Part shown: piece by piece, positions 31,042 through 42,414 of the stretch
Layout: each line of letters starts with the position of its first letter
Numbering within the stretch: the first letter of the stretch is position 1
Origin: Hyaloscypha bicolor E
Lineage: Eukaryota; Ascomycota; Leotiomycetes; Helotiales; Hyaloscyphaceae
Direction: 5' to 3'
NCBI RefSeq assembly: GCF_002865645.1
Contig: NW_020194619.1
Location: forward strand, 186,001-250,000
Length of the DNA stretch: 64,000 nucleotides
Translations under genes and position numbers: made by a program
Notes under the pieces: generated by a model
Seen by the model: the letters and a program-made list of their open reading frames with translations, nothing else
Databases searched by the model: none
Told to the model about the DNA's origin: nothing

Positions 31042-33639
31042 ATGTCCGGCCTGGAGATTCTTGGCGTTGCCGCCAGCGTGGTACAAGTCGCTCAACTCAG
31101 CCTTTCCCTTGTAACTTCTCTCACCAGCCTCTTCAATTCGATCCGCGGTGCACCAGGAGTTATGCAAGCTCGACTGGATCAAGTCCGGACACTGATAGAG
31201 ATATCGAGGCAGATTGAAAGTCAGCCGCAGCTCCAGACACCAGAGGTTGAAACAATTCTAAGCACCTGCTTGAGGGAAAGCGAGGGTCTGAGAGCTCGGA
31301 TTCAAGATCTCGTGACTGAGACAAAAGATTTCAAGTTCAAGAAATGGAGTAATACCATCGGTGGTTTACTTATGGAGAAGAAGTTTATTGGCATGTTACA
31401 GAGGTTGGAGGAAGGGAAAACCTCTCTCATTCTGTGCATTACACAAATTGATTCGTATGTGCTCGAGTGCTGAAGATCATGAGGCTGATACCTTTGCAGA
31501 ACTCTGTTATGCGGCATTGACACACGCCTTGATGAAATTCACGGAAGCCTTGAGGCTGTCTCACAGACTGTCAACAACGAATTGCCGCTCATTCGAACAG
31601 CTATCCAAAATATCAGTGCAAGAGAGCCCAATGTTTTGTCACAAGTGAAATCGGATGCATGCCTAACAAACCTCGCTGCAAAGGTTCAAGGCACGTTTCT
31701 ATCTCAGACACTGAGACATTCCAGACATGCAGGCAGCTGGATCTTTGCCAATCCCAAATACGTTTCCTGGCACGAGTCGGAAGAATCCAGTTTGCTATTA
31801 ATCACAGCGAACCCCGGATTTGGAAAAACGACTTTGGCCGCTCATGTCTCCCAACGCATCCTGGCGGACGAAACGAATCTCGGAGAGTCGGCCGACAAAT
31901 CTGGCGTCAACCCTGTCCTCCTATACCACTTCTTTCGTAGATCGAATCAAGAAGTCGAAGGAGCAGCTTCTGCAGCTCTGAGAACTGTCATTACACAATT
32001 AGTTCAGCAACTTCCAAGTCTATTCGATACAATCTTACGCCATTATCATTTCTTGTCTATGAAAGTTAGCCTTGAATGGTCTTGTGAAAAGTTGCAAGAT
32101 GTCGTTGATGATATCCTGGATCAAATGGGCGTTGGATCGAAGGTTTATATCATTCTGGACGCAATCGATGAATGCGACGACGACTCTAAGCAGATGATAC
32201 TTGATTGGGTACAGGGACTGATGGATCATGGAGATCTTTGGAAACTCCCCAAGAACTCACGTCCAACCCTGAAGGTTCTCGTTACCAGCAGGCCAGATGA
32301 GAACGTTTGCGACCGCCTTTCAAACTTCCCAACTCTCGAGATGACCAAATTCGATACAGCAAAGGATATGTGTAAGTTAATACATTCTCGGACAAAAGAT
32401 TTATCATATCGACGCCATCTCAATCCCGAAGTTACGCACAGCATTAGTCGCTTCCTAGAGGACAACGCACACGGTATGTTTCTCTGGGTTGTACTAGTCC
32501 TGGACGATCTGTCACGCCGTGACGAACGCCTCAGTGATGAAGCGATTGCTTCCAAGTTATCACGAATACCGCTCACACTCGTTCATACCTACGAAGGTAT
32601 CCTTCAAAACGTTGCGCCATCTCGAAGGGGTGACATGTGGCGGATCATTCGTTGGCTACTCTACGGGAGACGCGGCCTCATATTAGCGGAATTGGAGTGT
32701 GCTTTATGTTCAGAAACAAGAATTATGCCTTGGCATGACTTTGAGGGTGACCTGAAATTACTCTGTGGTTCACTCATTCGCTTTAACGGCACTCGAGGAG
32801 AGATCAACCTGCTTCACCAAACAACACGGGATTTCCTAAAGCGATTTGCGGGGAAAGTTACTCTTCGTGAGACAGAAGATATAGGAATGACTTCGATAAC
32901 AGCCAACAGGCAACTGGCGGAAGTATGCGTACAATACCTACTCCGGGACGGAACATTCGAGGATCTGTTCCATGTCGTGGAGATAAATGATATCGGTACC
33001 GCCTTAGACTATCAACGCAAAATAGAAGACTTTCTTAGTCTACATCCTTTACTCTGTTACGCAATCGAGAGCTGGGCTTTCCATCTTCGCGCCATAGGAA
33101 TGCCTTCCTCATCCCTTTCTGATATGGTTCGGCAGCTTCTAGCTTCTCAGTTAAGTCGAGATGGTATCATGAGACTTACATATTTCATCGTTTACCAAGG
33201 CAATCCATATCCTCCCATGGGGAGTTCGCCAATCCATCTCGCATCTTATTTCAATCTCCCTTGGCTCGTCGAGCTTTATATTTCAGAAGACCCAAAGTCC
33301 GTCCACACAGTCTGCGTATCCGAAGACACTCCTTTGATCTGGGCTGCAGAAATGGGTAGTGTATCCTGCGCCAAGCTACTTCTTGATGCAGGAACGGATC
33401 CAAACGCAGTTGAGTGGGACGGGTGGTCAGCTCTGCATCGAGCAGCGAGAAATGGACATCTGGAAATAACTAAGCTGTTGCTTCATCACAAAGCAAAATT
33501 GGAGCAACAGGATGGCAAGGCCCTCATGCCATTAGATTGGGCTGCAGGAAGTGGGCATTGTGATGTTTTCGAGGCTCTGGAAGAGATGAAGAAAGGAAGT
33601 CGAAGCTGGAGAACATTATGCGAGACAAATGTTCGATAA
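31042..33639 (+). CDS. NACHT-ankyrin NLR-like (STAND) protein
   Basis: Two exons (31042-31454, 31500-33639) with one 45-base intron (31455-31499, GTATGT...TTTGCAG) give 850 residues. The N terminus (GLEILGVAASVVQVAQLSLS, then long amphipathic helices) resembles the Helo-like helical domain found at the front of fungal STAND proteins. The NACHT ATPase has a P-loop NPGFGKTTL near residue 242, a Walker B block VYIILDAIDECDDD near 353, and the TSRP sensor motif. The C terminus carries only about four ankyrin repeats (SSPIHLASYFN, DTPLIWAAEMG, GWSALHRAARNGH, MPLDWAAGSGH). Relatives act in non-self recognition and regulated cell death; that role here is inference. The array is short, with degenerate edges, so little of the usual high-identity repeat variation is expected. 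Alternative names: NACHT domain protein, vegetative-incompatibility-like protein. Confidence 0.9.
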
Positions 33640-34076
33640 ATGACTCCATGGTGCCCTGATCAATTAGGAATTAGAGGGAGATCTACATTGACCATCACCA
33701 GCCATTTGGCTCTCGCAGTGAGTTTGGATTTGACTTCACCTGAGGAGGCAGGATCCGTATATCCCAACTTACCCACCACTCTACCCTCCACCTGCAGTGG
33801 GAAATATGGGGTGAAGTACGTCCATACGGGAATCGATGTGACAAGAAATATGGGTGTTTTGATCGGTTCCTTGTTTCAAACATATACACATCAAACATTG
33901 ACGCATTTCCCCCTCTTAACTACCGCTCAAATGCTCAAAGATAACCTCCATCTCAAAACGCCTTCCATGCACGCCACACCCAATTCTATTTTACAAATCA
34001 TCATACACACATTCCACCTCACCTCATACCACAACCTCATACCATAACCTCACCCCCTAAACCGCCTGCCCAGCAG
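33640..34076. other. Convergent intergenic region
   Basis: 437 bases between the 3' ends of the NLR-like gene and the SUR7-family gene. C/A-rich near 33900-34070. The frame at 33640-34047 directly follows the NLR stop and shows no family features; no gene called. Confidence 0.5.
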
Positions 34077-35128
34077 TCACCCTCTCCCAAATCTCGGCAT
34101 CTTCGCCCATCGTCTCCCGCCAGCAACCGGCCTCTTCTTTTCGTCACTCCCCACATCGCCATATGCACTCTTCCTCCCTTTTCTCCTTCCCGTCTTCACA
34201 TCCCTGCGACTCGCACAACAGCACGCCAAGCTCACATGAATCAGCCACGCAAAAATGCTGAACGCTGTAGCGATCCACATGAACACAAACATCTGCGTCC
34301 CAAGCCCCGCACCGATGTTCAAGCCCTGTTGACTTGTAATGACGTTCTTGAAGATAACGAACATAACCGTTGCGATAACGGTGGCAGCAGTAGTGAGCAA
34401 AGCGGAGATGAACGTCCAGATGGCGAAGGGGAAGGACCACCATCTCGAATACAGTACAATCGGAGCCAGAAAGATATTGACGAAATTCATACACACGCCA
34501 GTCAAGAAGAAGCCAAACATAAGATGGCTCGCAATCTTGATCAGGTTCAAAATGTTGTTGATCTCAGCTGGTAAAGCGATGGTAGCGCCGGCCAGCAGTT
34601 CGTTGAGCAGGATCTCGATGGGGTTGAACCAGTACAGGGTTTGTGTGGGCGAGCAGTACGTTATCCCTTCGTCGTTGTAGCCTTCGCAGAAGTTCCAGAG
34701 GCCGACTTGGTAGAAGTCGTGCAGGCCCAGTGAGCGCGCAAGGGAGTTGACGAGCGTGATGTCTCCTGCTGAGGAAGGAATAATGTTCGTGAGGTTGAGA
34801 GTGAAGAAATAGGTATTGCGGATTACCGCCTTATCATTGATATTCCCGATCTCGACCTGGGGTTCCTTGTTAGCTGTGTTTGGATTTGGGGTGGAGGGGG
34901 GTGTACGAGAATTAGGAATATGACGGAGATGAAGAAGAAGTGGCTGGAGAGGAGAATCCAGTTTTTTCTTGTTTTGGTTGCGAGTTTGACGTTAATGCCG
35001 GGTATATATGTTCCATTTGGTGTCAGGGTTCGTTCTGAATTATTTTCTGCACCAGTTACTCCTGTTGGTTGCTCCTCTTTCTTCCTTTGTCTCCGGGCAG
35101 CAAGTGATCTGAATGTCGGGAGGGCCAT
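34077..35128 (-). CDS. SUR7/PalI-family plasma membrane protein
   Basis: Two exons on the minus strand (35128-34907, 34856-34077), with intron 34857-34906 (branch GCTAAC). 333 residues. After a basic cytosolic N terminus (MALPTFRSLAARRQRKKEEQ) come four membrane segments: WILLSSHFFFISVIFLILV; MFGFFLTGVCMNFVNIFLAP; FAIWTFISALLTTAATVIAT; and MFVFMWIATAFSIFAWLIHV. The extracellular loop carries the family signature GLWNFCEGYNDEGITYCSP. Members mark eisosomes (MCC domains) or, as PalI/Rim9, take part in ambient-pH sensing; which applies is unclear. The cytosolic tail is very basic (KTGRRKGRKS). The same reading frame continues upstream of the chosen ATG with a hydrophobic stretch but has no ATG before a stop. 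Confidence 0.85.
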
Positions 35129-36350
35129 GTTTGGATACTTGGCTTGCAGCCAATGGTCACGGTAAACGAAAGTGGTGAGAAATATCAAAAATCCGACGAC
35201 GGCAAGCACAGTCCAAGGAAGAGGAAAAGTCGTGTATATCAACAGCAGCCGGGTTAGGGCGTTTGAAGAGGTACAACGACATCATCGATGGACCAGGGAC
35301 CGCAGCCCCCTTGCGCGTACTTCGTAAGCGTCTCGATCCCGTTGGGCCCACTTCGACGCGGGATTTCGATGTTTTAGTGTGCCAGGGGAGGAGACTTCCA
35401 GCCACTGGTGCGTTTGCTCCACTCAGCGCGCATTCCGGACTTCCATCAAAAGCTTCAATATAACCGAATATGGCTGTGCGACGACTACCTTTTTGTATCT
35501 TGCAACTTGATAGCTTTGGACAGCAGTTATTCCTCCCCATTTTCTGGAAAAGGGGCCTCGCTTAGCGGTTCTTCACTGGAAGAACGCCACACTCGGGCGG
35601 TGCTCCAGCGTGCCGCGCCACTGCCGGGGGCTGCAGGGCTTTGAGCCAATGCTTGCCACCCGCTGAAGCCACTGACCTCCCGAAAATCATCCACCCGTAT
35701 ATTCCCTGTGGTGATCCGAAAAAGATCCAACCTCATCTTCAGAGACTGGTGGAAACATCCCTGAGACGTTCACTTACGAGTCTGTTGCTGCGCGATTAGT
35801 GGATCATCGGCACACTTCTCAACACTTTCTGCAAGGCTGTTTCCAAATGTCTTTCTCGCACTGCTGGATTGGTCGACTCAGCCTCACAAATGACGACCTC
35901 ACTCGAGAAGCTGAGTCGCCGACAAGCGTTGGCATCTCAGCATTTGTCAAGATTTCTGTCTCGATTTTTTTTGGTGTGTTGTCTTCTTGGGCTACTCTTG
36001 ACCCATGGTTCTGGATCTGGAGGGGCTGGAGGAACAAAGTTAAGCCCTCTTCTAGTGGCATTGATCCTCGAAATAGCTCCGATTTTGCCCATGCGCTCGA
36101 CGTCATTGACAAAACGTCCACTTTTTTTTTGGGACGACGGCTGTTAAATTGTTGCCGATATCCTTACGAGCTGGACTAAGCATTAGCCAGGATCATATTG
36201 GCGTCGCCCAAGCTCGACTCTGCGAATCTTTTCAATGACCCCATCCCCTTTTATACGTACCTCCAAGCCGTACCGCCCGTATACATTCGCTTGAGCTGCT
36301 GGCTGTTGGAGTGCTCTCAACACCGAAGCACGGAAGTCAACACCGCAATC
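35129..36350. promoter_or_regulatory. Divergent promoter region, SUR7-like / PLC-X gene
   Basis: About 1.2 kb. The frame of the SUR7-like gene stays open from 35129 to about 35290 on the minus strand (hydrophobic, see findings). A run of nine T's lies near 36121-36129. Short plus-strand frames (35799-36179) have no features of a gene. Confidence 0.45.
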
Positions 36351-37748
36351 ATGCTCAGTTCAAGTCTCCTCACACTTGGCTGCCTCTTTGCCGTTGCAGC
36401 GAATGCACAAGATTCGAGTCAGAGTGTTATTACCCTGACTGGAGCAACGGACACGACACCAACGGGATCATACCTCTCATATGCTTCTACTCTTACAGTA
36501 CCTACTACAACAACCTCTTCAGCAATTAGTACATCTGTTGTTGTCTCAACAATTACCAGCGGATCCACGACACGAACTACTACTCTGGGGACGATGACAA
36601 TATTTGGAATTGGGAGTGTGATTACCGGCAATGCTACTCATTCAAGGGCTTCAACCCAAACTACAGACTCTCAAGTCATCCTTTCAGGGCGTCCTCACAC
36701 CACCACAGCTCTCAATGGGACAGCCAATTCAACATCTACTTCCACCTCCTCTTCCGCCGAACCTACGAATACCACCCCTTGTAATAACTACCCCGAATTC
36801 TGCTCTCGACCATATGGCAACATCACCGAGGTTGCAGCCCACAACTCACCATTTGTGAAGACTGGGAATGCAGCTTCCAATCAAGCTTTGGACGTCACAA
36901 CCCAACTAAACGACGGCATTCGTCTTCTCCAAGGTCAAGTGCATTTCAATGGCAGCATACCACATTTCTGCCATTCCTCCTGCGATATCCTTGATGCAGG
37001 CCCGATCACGGACTACCTTGGTAAAGTCTACGACTGGGTCAGCACTCACCCCTACGACGTTTTGACCATTCTTCTTGGAAACGGAGATTACAGTCCCGTC
37101 ACGAAATACGTTCCTTTCCTCGAACAGACCGGATTAGTCCAGTACGCATATCAACCACCAAAAATTCCAATGGCTATTACCGACTGGCCAACTTTGGGCT
37201 CTATGATTCTGACTGGTAAACGAGTCATCTTCTTTATGGATTACGAGGCAAATCAGACGGCTGTTCCTTATATCCTCGATGAGTTCTCACAAATGTGGGA
37301 AACGCCTTTCGACCCCACGAACCGCTCCTTCCCCTGTACGATCCAACGACCCCCGGCGCTTCTGCCAAAAGACGCCCCATTCCGCCTCTACATGACAAAC
37401 CACAACCTGAACTACAATATCAACATCCTTGGAAATAGTCTCCTCGTACCAAACATTCCACTATTGAATATCACTAACGATAACGGAACTGAATTTGGAA
37501 GCCTCGGGCTCAGCACACAGCAATGCAATGATACGTGGAACTATCCACCGAAGTTCTTGAACGTTGATTACTACAACGTTGGAAATGGATCAGTGTTCGA
37601 AGTAGCTGCGAAATACAACAATGTCACGTATAACAGGGTTTGTTGTGGGAAGGCAGTCAGCGCTGCGTCAGGTCTCCATGAGGTCATTGGGCGGAGCACC
37701 ATGTTGTTGGCGATTTGTTTGGTTGGTGTTAGTTTGTTACTATTGTGA
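36351..37748 (+). CDS. GPI-anchored secreted PLC-X-domain protein
   Basis: A single-exon 465-residue protein. A signal peptide (MLSSSLLTLGCLFAVAANAQ) is followed by about 120 residues of Ser/Thr-rich, presumably O-glycosylated stalk. The catalytic-like domain follows: CSRPYGNITEVAAHNSPF with the PLC-X His near residue 162, then VHFNGSIPHFCHSSCDILDA, HPYDVLTILLGNGDYSP and LILTGKRVIFFMDY-type TIM-barrel strands. It has many N-glycosylation sequons, and ends with a small-residue omega-site region plus a hydrophobic tail (MLLAICLVGVSLLLL) typical of GPI anchoring. The relatives are PI-specific phospholipase C-like phosphodiesterases; the substrate is unknown. I chose the ATG at 36351 because it starts the signal peptide; the upstream in-frame stretch lacks an ATG. 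Confidence 0.88.
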   Translation: MLSSSLLTLGCLFAVAANAQDSSQSVITLTGATDTTPTGSYLSYASTLTVPTTTTSSAISTSVVVSTITSGSTTRTTTLGTMTIFGIGSVITGNATHSRASTQTTDSQVILSGRPHTTTALNGTANSTSTSTSSSAEPTNTTPCNNYPEFCSRPYGNITEVAAHNSPFVKTGNAASNQALDVTTQLNDGIRLLQGQVHFNGSIPHFCHSSCDILDAGPITDYLGKVYDWVSTHPYDVLTILLGNGDYSPVTKYVPFLEQTGLVQYAYQPPKIPMAITDWPTLGSMILTGKRVIFFMDYEANQTAVPYILDEFSQMWETPFDPTNRSFPCTIQRPPALLPKDAPFRLYMTNHNLNYNINILGNSLLVPNIPLLNITNDNGTEFGSLGLSTQQCNDTWNYPPKFLNVDYYNVGNGSVFEVAAKYNNVTYNRVCCGKAVSAASGLHEVIGRSTMLLAICLVGVSLLLL

Positions 37749-38609
37749 TGAAGAGATATTCTTGCTATGTTCGCGATCTGTCATGAGATATGATTTGGAA
37801 ACGATTCAAGGAGCATAGATGGTTAGATACACATTGGCATGGCGTTTGGGGAGAGCGGGACATAAAATGTTTGTACAGTACACATTTAGATTTGTATATG
37901 AGTAATGTTTGAAATATCATCTTAATCATGGAAACCTAAGTTACTCGAGGCTTTCAAGGAAAGTAAGTCCCGTTACTCCTAGCATCAAGTTCATTTGTTC
38001 AATGGCGTTGGGGTCACACGAGGCTGCGAACTCCCACTTCCCTCACCGCCTTGCATCAACATCCTTTCATCATCGAGCCTGGATAATTTACCACTTTTGA
38101 AGTTTGAAGTTCCAGAAGCAGGGAGGGCTATTTTACCGGCTTGGCCGTAATTAGGCCGGCTGCTCGTACAACCAATCCTGCCATTCAGAGCTTTTAGCCT
38201 CCAGGATATATTGCTCCGACGGGGAACAATAAATTGTAAAACACTTAATCATAAAAATGGAGGTTAAGGCACATTTACTTTTATTATCCATAGATTGACC
38301 TGGAAAGTTTGAGGTTCTTAATTGGAGCCTGAGAGCTACTCCAGTGACGATAAGACACTACTCATGCACGAGAGTACCACACACATTCGGCTCCTCGGCA
38401 ACCATGGTCAGCTCGCTCGAGCACGACAACTGGGCACCTGACAGTCATTATATCTCACGGCATTGTGTTGGTGATACATGCCGAGATGGCTATCAACAAC
38501 CCCGCAAAAGCATGATGTCTCGGAGGTCAGTATGGGAAAATAAATATCCCATTTCGTCCCAGGTTTCTCGGAACTCCCGTCATCGTTGCTTTTCCCTTCA
38601 GCGAACAAG
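37749..38609. other. Intergenic region upstream of tripeptidyl peptidase
   Basis: This holds the 3' UTR of the PLC-X gene and the promoter of the peptidase. No gene. Short frames at 38344-38652 overlap the peptidase start and have no features of their own. Confidence 0.5.
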
Positions 38610-40490
38610 ATGTTTGCCCTTCAATTGGGCTTCCAATGCCTCTTTTTCTTGATTTTCACACAAGCTACTCCCACCAGCAAAGTCTTCGAATCAATCCGCG
38701 AACTTCCTCGCGGATGGAGCTTCGTTCGCACAGCTGATGGAAACGAGCCCATCAAGCTCCGTCTGTCTCTCAAGCAGCAAAATATAGACCACTTCTATGA
38801 CAAGCTACTGGAAATATCGACTCCAGAGCATCCGAATTATGGAATGCATTACGAAGGCCACGAGCTTCGAAGCCTCCTCCAGCCTACCAAAGAAACTTCA
38901 AGCGCAGCATATAATTGGCTATCTGACAACAACATCACGGCAGCCAAGGACGAGGGTGACTACCTTTTATTTTCAACAGACGTCTATACTGCGAACGGAA
39001 TGCTCAGCACTGAGTTCGGCTGGTACCAAAGCAGGGACACCAAGCAGCAGGTTCTCCGAACACGTCAATACTCCGTCCCGGACGAAATCCGAGAGCACAT
39101 CAACTTCGTACAACCCACCACCCGGTTCGGGGGATTGCAGCCACTGTCCTCCATGGCGAGAATTGCCGATGAAGGTGTCAAATCAGACGGTCAGTCTAAG
39201 TGGTGGGGAGGAGCTGCCACTGAAGTCAACATTACGTGCAACAAAACTATTACCCCTGAGTGTCTCCTGAACCTGTACAATGTGCACTACGACGCGGATC
39301 CGGATAACGGGAATACGGTTGGCTATGCCTCGTTCTTGGAGCAATATGCGAGATACGATGACCTCGCTACATTTGAGAAGGTGTATGCTCCATACGCTGT
39401 TGATCAAAACGTGAGCCCCCCCTTCCCACACAAAACGACTTCACTAAAGGAGTAACAGTTCACAGTCACCCAATATCACGGCGGCCTCAACGACCAAACT
39501 TCGACCAACGACTCCGGCGAGGCAAACCTTGACAACCAATACATCCTGTCAGTCTCCTACCCAACCCCCGTAACCGAATTCTCAACCGGGGGGCGCGGCC
39601 TCCTCATCCCAGACGGCGACTCCCCGACCCAAGTAGACAACACCAACGAACCCTACCTCGACTTCCTCCTCGCTCTCACAAAGTTGGACAACAGCGACAT
39701 CCCCAACTCAATCTCTATCTCCTACGGCGAGAGCGAGCAAGAGATCCCCATCTCCTACGCAACACAAGTCTGTAACCTCTTCGCTCAGCTCGGAGCACGA
39801 GGAAAGTCCATCCTATTCTCCTCAGGCGATTCCGGGCCAGGGGATTTCTGTATCTCAAACGACGGGCACAATCGCACAAAATTCCAGCCCACCTTTCCCG
39901 CCGCTTGTCCCTGGGTAACAGCCGTCGGCGGAACGGCTCAAGTCGAACCAGAAGTAGCAGTCTCCTTCTCCTCCGGCGGCTTCTCCAACATCTGGCCCCG
40001 ACCAGCGTACCAAGCCTGGGCCGTCGATGAATACCTTAGGAAGGTAGGGGATAAGAATGAAGGGTGGTATAATAGGAGAGGGAGAGCATTCCCGGATGTG
40101 GCGGCGCAGGCGTTGAATTATAGGGTTATTGATCTGGGGTTTGATAAGAGTTACATGGGAACTAGTTGTGCTGCTCCTACCTTTAATGCGATTATTGCGC
40201 TGCTGAATTCAGCCCGGATTGACAGTGGGTTGCCGACGTTGGGGTTTCTGAATCCGTGGTTGTATGGTGTTGGCAGGTGGGGACTGAATGATATTACGAA
40301 AGGGAGGAGTACTGGGTGTAATGGGTATGGCAATTTTCATAGGAAGCAGAATGGGAGTCCTGTGTTGCCTGGAGCGGGCTGGAACGCAAGTGTTGGATGG
40401 GATGCGGTGACGGGGTTGGGGACGCCGGATTTTGGGAAGCTGTTGAGGTTGTCCATGCCTTGGATTAAGAATGATGGTGGGTGGGTGTGA
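38610..40490 (+). CDS. Sedolisin-family tripeptidyl peptidase (S53), secreted
   Basis: Two exons (38610-39410, 39459-40490) with one 48-base intron (39411-39458) give 610 residues. A signal peptide ([19 protein letters not shown]) precedes a propeptide with the activation-domain pattern ([33 protein letters not shown]). The mature S53 domain has the catalytic Glu and Asp in [10 protein letters not shown] (about 286-292), the oxyanion Asp in SSGDSGPGD near 389, the catalytic Ser in [13 protein letters not shown] near 501, and a C-terminal calcium-site region [12 protein letters not shown]. Such enzymes remove tripeptides at acidic pH outside the cell. Several N-glycosylation sequons. The coding strand turns abruptly from C-rich to G-rich near 40035. 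Confidence 0.93.
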
Positions 40491-41694
40491 TATGTTGAAA
40501 AGCAAGTGCTGTTATGTCAAAGCGATGTGTGATATTTTGCTGTATTTAAAGGTTCCAAAGCTTTAAACATTGCTTGAAATGCCTGGTTCTATTGAATTGC
40601 TCACCCTTCTGGCCGCTTAGCTGATTTTACCTCTATTATCCTCAAAGTCTTGGTTGCACATCGTGCATTCTCAATGAATTCTACTTGCCAATGACAAGTT
40701 AGTCCACTTTCTAGTTCAATATTCAATTTTTCGTTGCACATCGTACTCCATCGGCTTAAGGAATCCTGAACTTATCCCGAATTCTGTTGGAGGTAGTGAG
40801 TTATCCCGATTCTCACCTTTGAGAACTGTCCCACCTAGATACTTTCCTGTTTTTGCCTTCATCTTCTATTCACCCTCAACTCAAACATATTCGTTGCACT
40901 ACGCACCAGCCAATGGCAACACCCTGCTCCTCTTAGTCCCTTATTTAGCTCGACTCAAAGAGTTTCGTTGCAAGACGTACGTCCCAATCCGGCAACTTTG
41001 ACCTCTCCTCTGCCATCCAAAGGGTAATACAAACGTTTCGTTGCAAGACGCAGTAGTCAATGAGATCATCCTTTCAAATCCACGGCTCTTTACTAGATTT
41101 CGTTGCACTTCGTCCCGGCCACTCACAGCTCTCTGCCCCTGTTTAGCTCGATTCAAAGAGTTTTGTTGCATTACGCTCGGCCAATGACAGCTCCCCTACT
41201 TCTTTTTTAAAGTTTCGTTGCATATCGGCCTTTTCGGTGATATCTTTGCACTGGCCAATGGGGGCGCCTCCCCTCAAAAGGAAGAGCCAAGCTTCGAGCT
41301 TTAGGCTTACTTCATTCTTCACCTATGTACCAACATCACTTTCAGTTTCGGCTGATTTCGTTCTATAATCTACTTTTCTGCACACCGCACACCTACTTGA
41401 CAGGCTTATATCAATAGGGTCAGTCAAGATACTGACGCAAGGGAGAACACCCCTCTCCTAAACCAGAGGGTTCTTTATTCTGGTGTGCATCTGAAGAATT
41501 CGCTTCTAGCCAGAAAGGCTTTTCTGTTGTAAGAGGTACCGTATTGCAAAATGCACTCTGCTGTAGAAGGTCTCAGATCCATTATCTGATTGTATAACTT
41601 CACCTTAACCAACATCTATTAATAATGTCCACAGCTGAACTTATATATATCAACCCCTTCTAATTCCCAAACCGGCAATCTATCTCCTTGCACC
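40491..41694. other. Convergent intergenic region carrying a repeat array
   Basis: 1.2 kb between the 3' ends of the tripeptidyl peptidase gene and a minus-strand membrane protein gene. Its middle half is the TTTCGTTGCA repeat array listed separately; the rest is AT-rich 3' flank. Because both flanking genes end here, the array is not an ordinary promoter of either. Confidence 0.55.
40653..41258 (+). repeat. Degenerate array of TTTCGTTGCA-NNN-CG units with CCAAT-like boxes
   Basis: Eight copies of TTTCGTTGCA-NNN-CG (the first truncated at its 5' end, one with C to T) occur near 40653, 40729, 40889, 40964, 41036, 41098, 41161 and 41213; a ninth partial copy is near 41244. Spacing is about 77, 160, 75, 73, 62, 63 and 52 bases, so the 160 step could hide a lost copy. 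Most units carry a downstream (G)CCAATGACA-like box (40687, 40909, 41055, 41180, 41252). A longer 29-base match (ending TTTAGCTCGA-TCAAAGAG plus the core) occurs at 40943-40972 and 41142-41170. Units have diverged everywhere except the core, which suggests either old minisatellite decay or selection on the core. Confidence 0.7.
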
Positions 41695-42414
41695 TTATTC
41701 AACCTCCTCAACAGAACAAACAGTACTCCCATCATAATCATCCCCGATTTCATACGGATCCAAAGCTGCATACCCACCCCTCCTCCTCCCCATTCCAAAC
41801 CCCAACCCCAACCCCATCCCCCTCAGTTCCATAACCACCCCCATCCCCGCCACCACTGAAATCACTACACTCACCACTACCGCAGCCATCCCCGCCCCAA
41901 TCAGCACACAAGTAAGCGCACACTGATGCTCCTCTATGCCCGCAGGTGCCAGCGTGTACCCGTTACTCTCTCTACTCGGTCTGAACCAATTATCGCCTTC
42001 ACACCACTCTCTTACAAATGGCATTTGACGAAGCGCATAATAGCTGGTGGCTAGAGAAAGGGAGCACGGCGTGCTGGTTTTAAGCAGCAAGGTGTAGTTA
42101 GGCGTTGACTTGGCGTTGCCGCTAGCTTGGGCGAGGGAGAGCGCGGAGGAGATGCCGCATTCGAGGTAGGATAGTGTACACTGAATCGGTCATTAGTATA
42201 CATCTCAATATTGGAGAAAGGGAGGGATAGGGGTACGAACGGCGGTGATCAATCCAATGAGCGGCAGCGGAACGGGATCTCGGAGGGAATTATGCCAGTA
42301 CACGAAGTAACACGCGACGAACCCGACCAGTACTAGAGCACCCTGTTGGATAAAGCGGAGGAGGAAGAGCATTTGGGTAGCTGCTGCTCCTGAAATAGCT
42401 GCTTTGGCTGCCAT
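41695..42414 (-). CDS. Small multi-pass membrane protein of unknown function
   Basis: Two exons on the minus strand (42414-42241, 42180-41695), with intron 42181-42240 (donor GTTCGT, branch TACTAAT/AATGAC, acceptor TTCAG). 219 residues. Membrane segments: MLFLLRFIQQGALVLVGFVA, a second across the splice (PLPLIGLITA-CTLSYLEC), and VLIGAGMAAVVVSVVISVVA, with an acidic cytosolic tail (DPYEIGDDYDGSTVCSVEE). A loop of about 75 residues with four Cys lies between the second and last segments. The arrangement is MARVEL-like, but I cannot confirm the family. The coding strand is C-rich in the first half and G-rich at the end. Confidence 0.7.

Noticed and set aside
40941..41171. 76-codon minus-strand frame across the repeat array
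   Set aside because: The repeated peptide pieces simply reflect the DNA repeats; unit spacing is not a multiple of three, so the frame is not kept between units.
40653..41258. Regularly spaced repeats as a CRISPR array
   Set aside because: Spacing is irregular, the conserved core is only about 10 bases, the organism is clearly eukaryotic and no cas-like gene is near.
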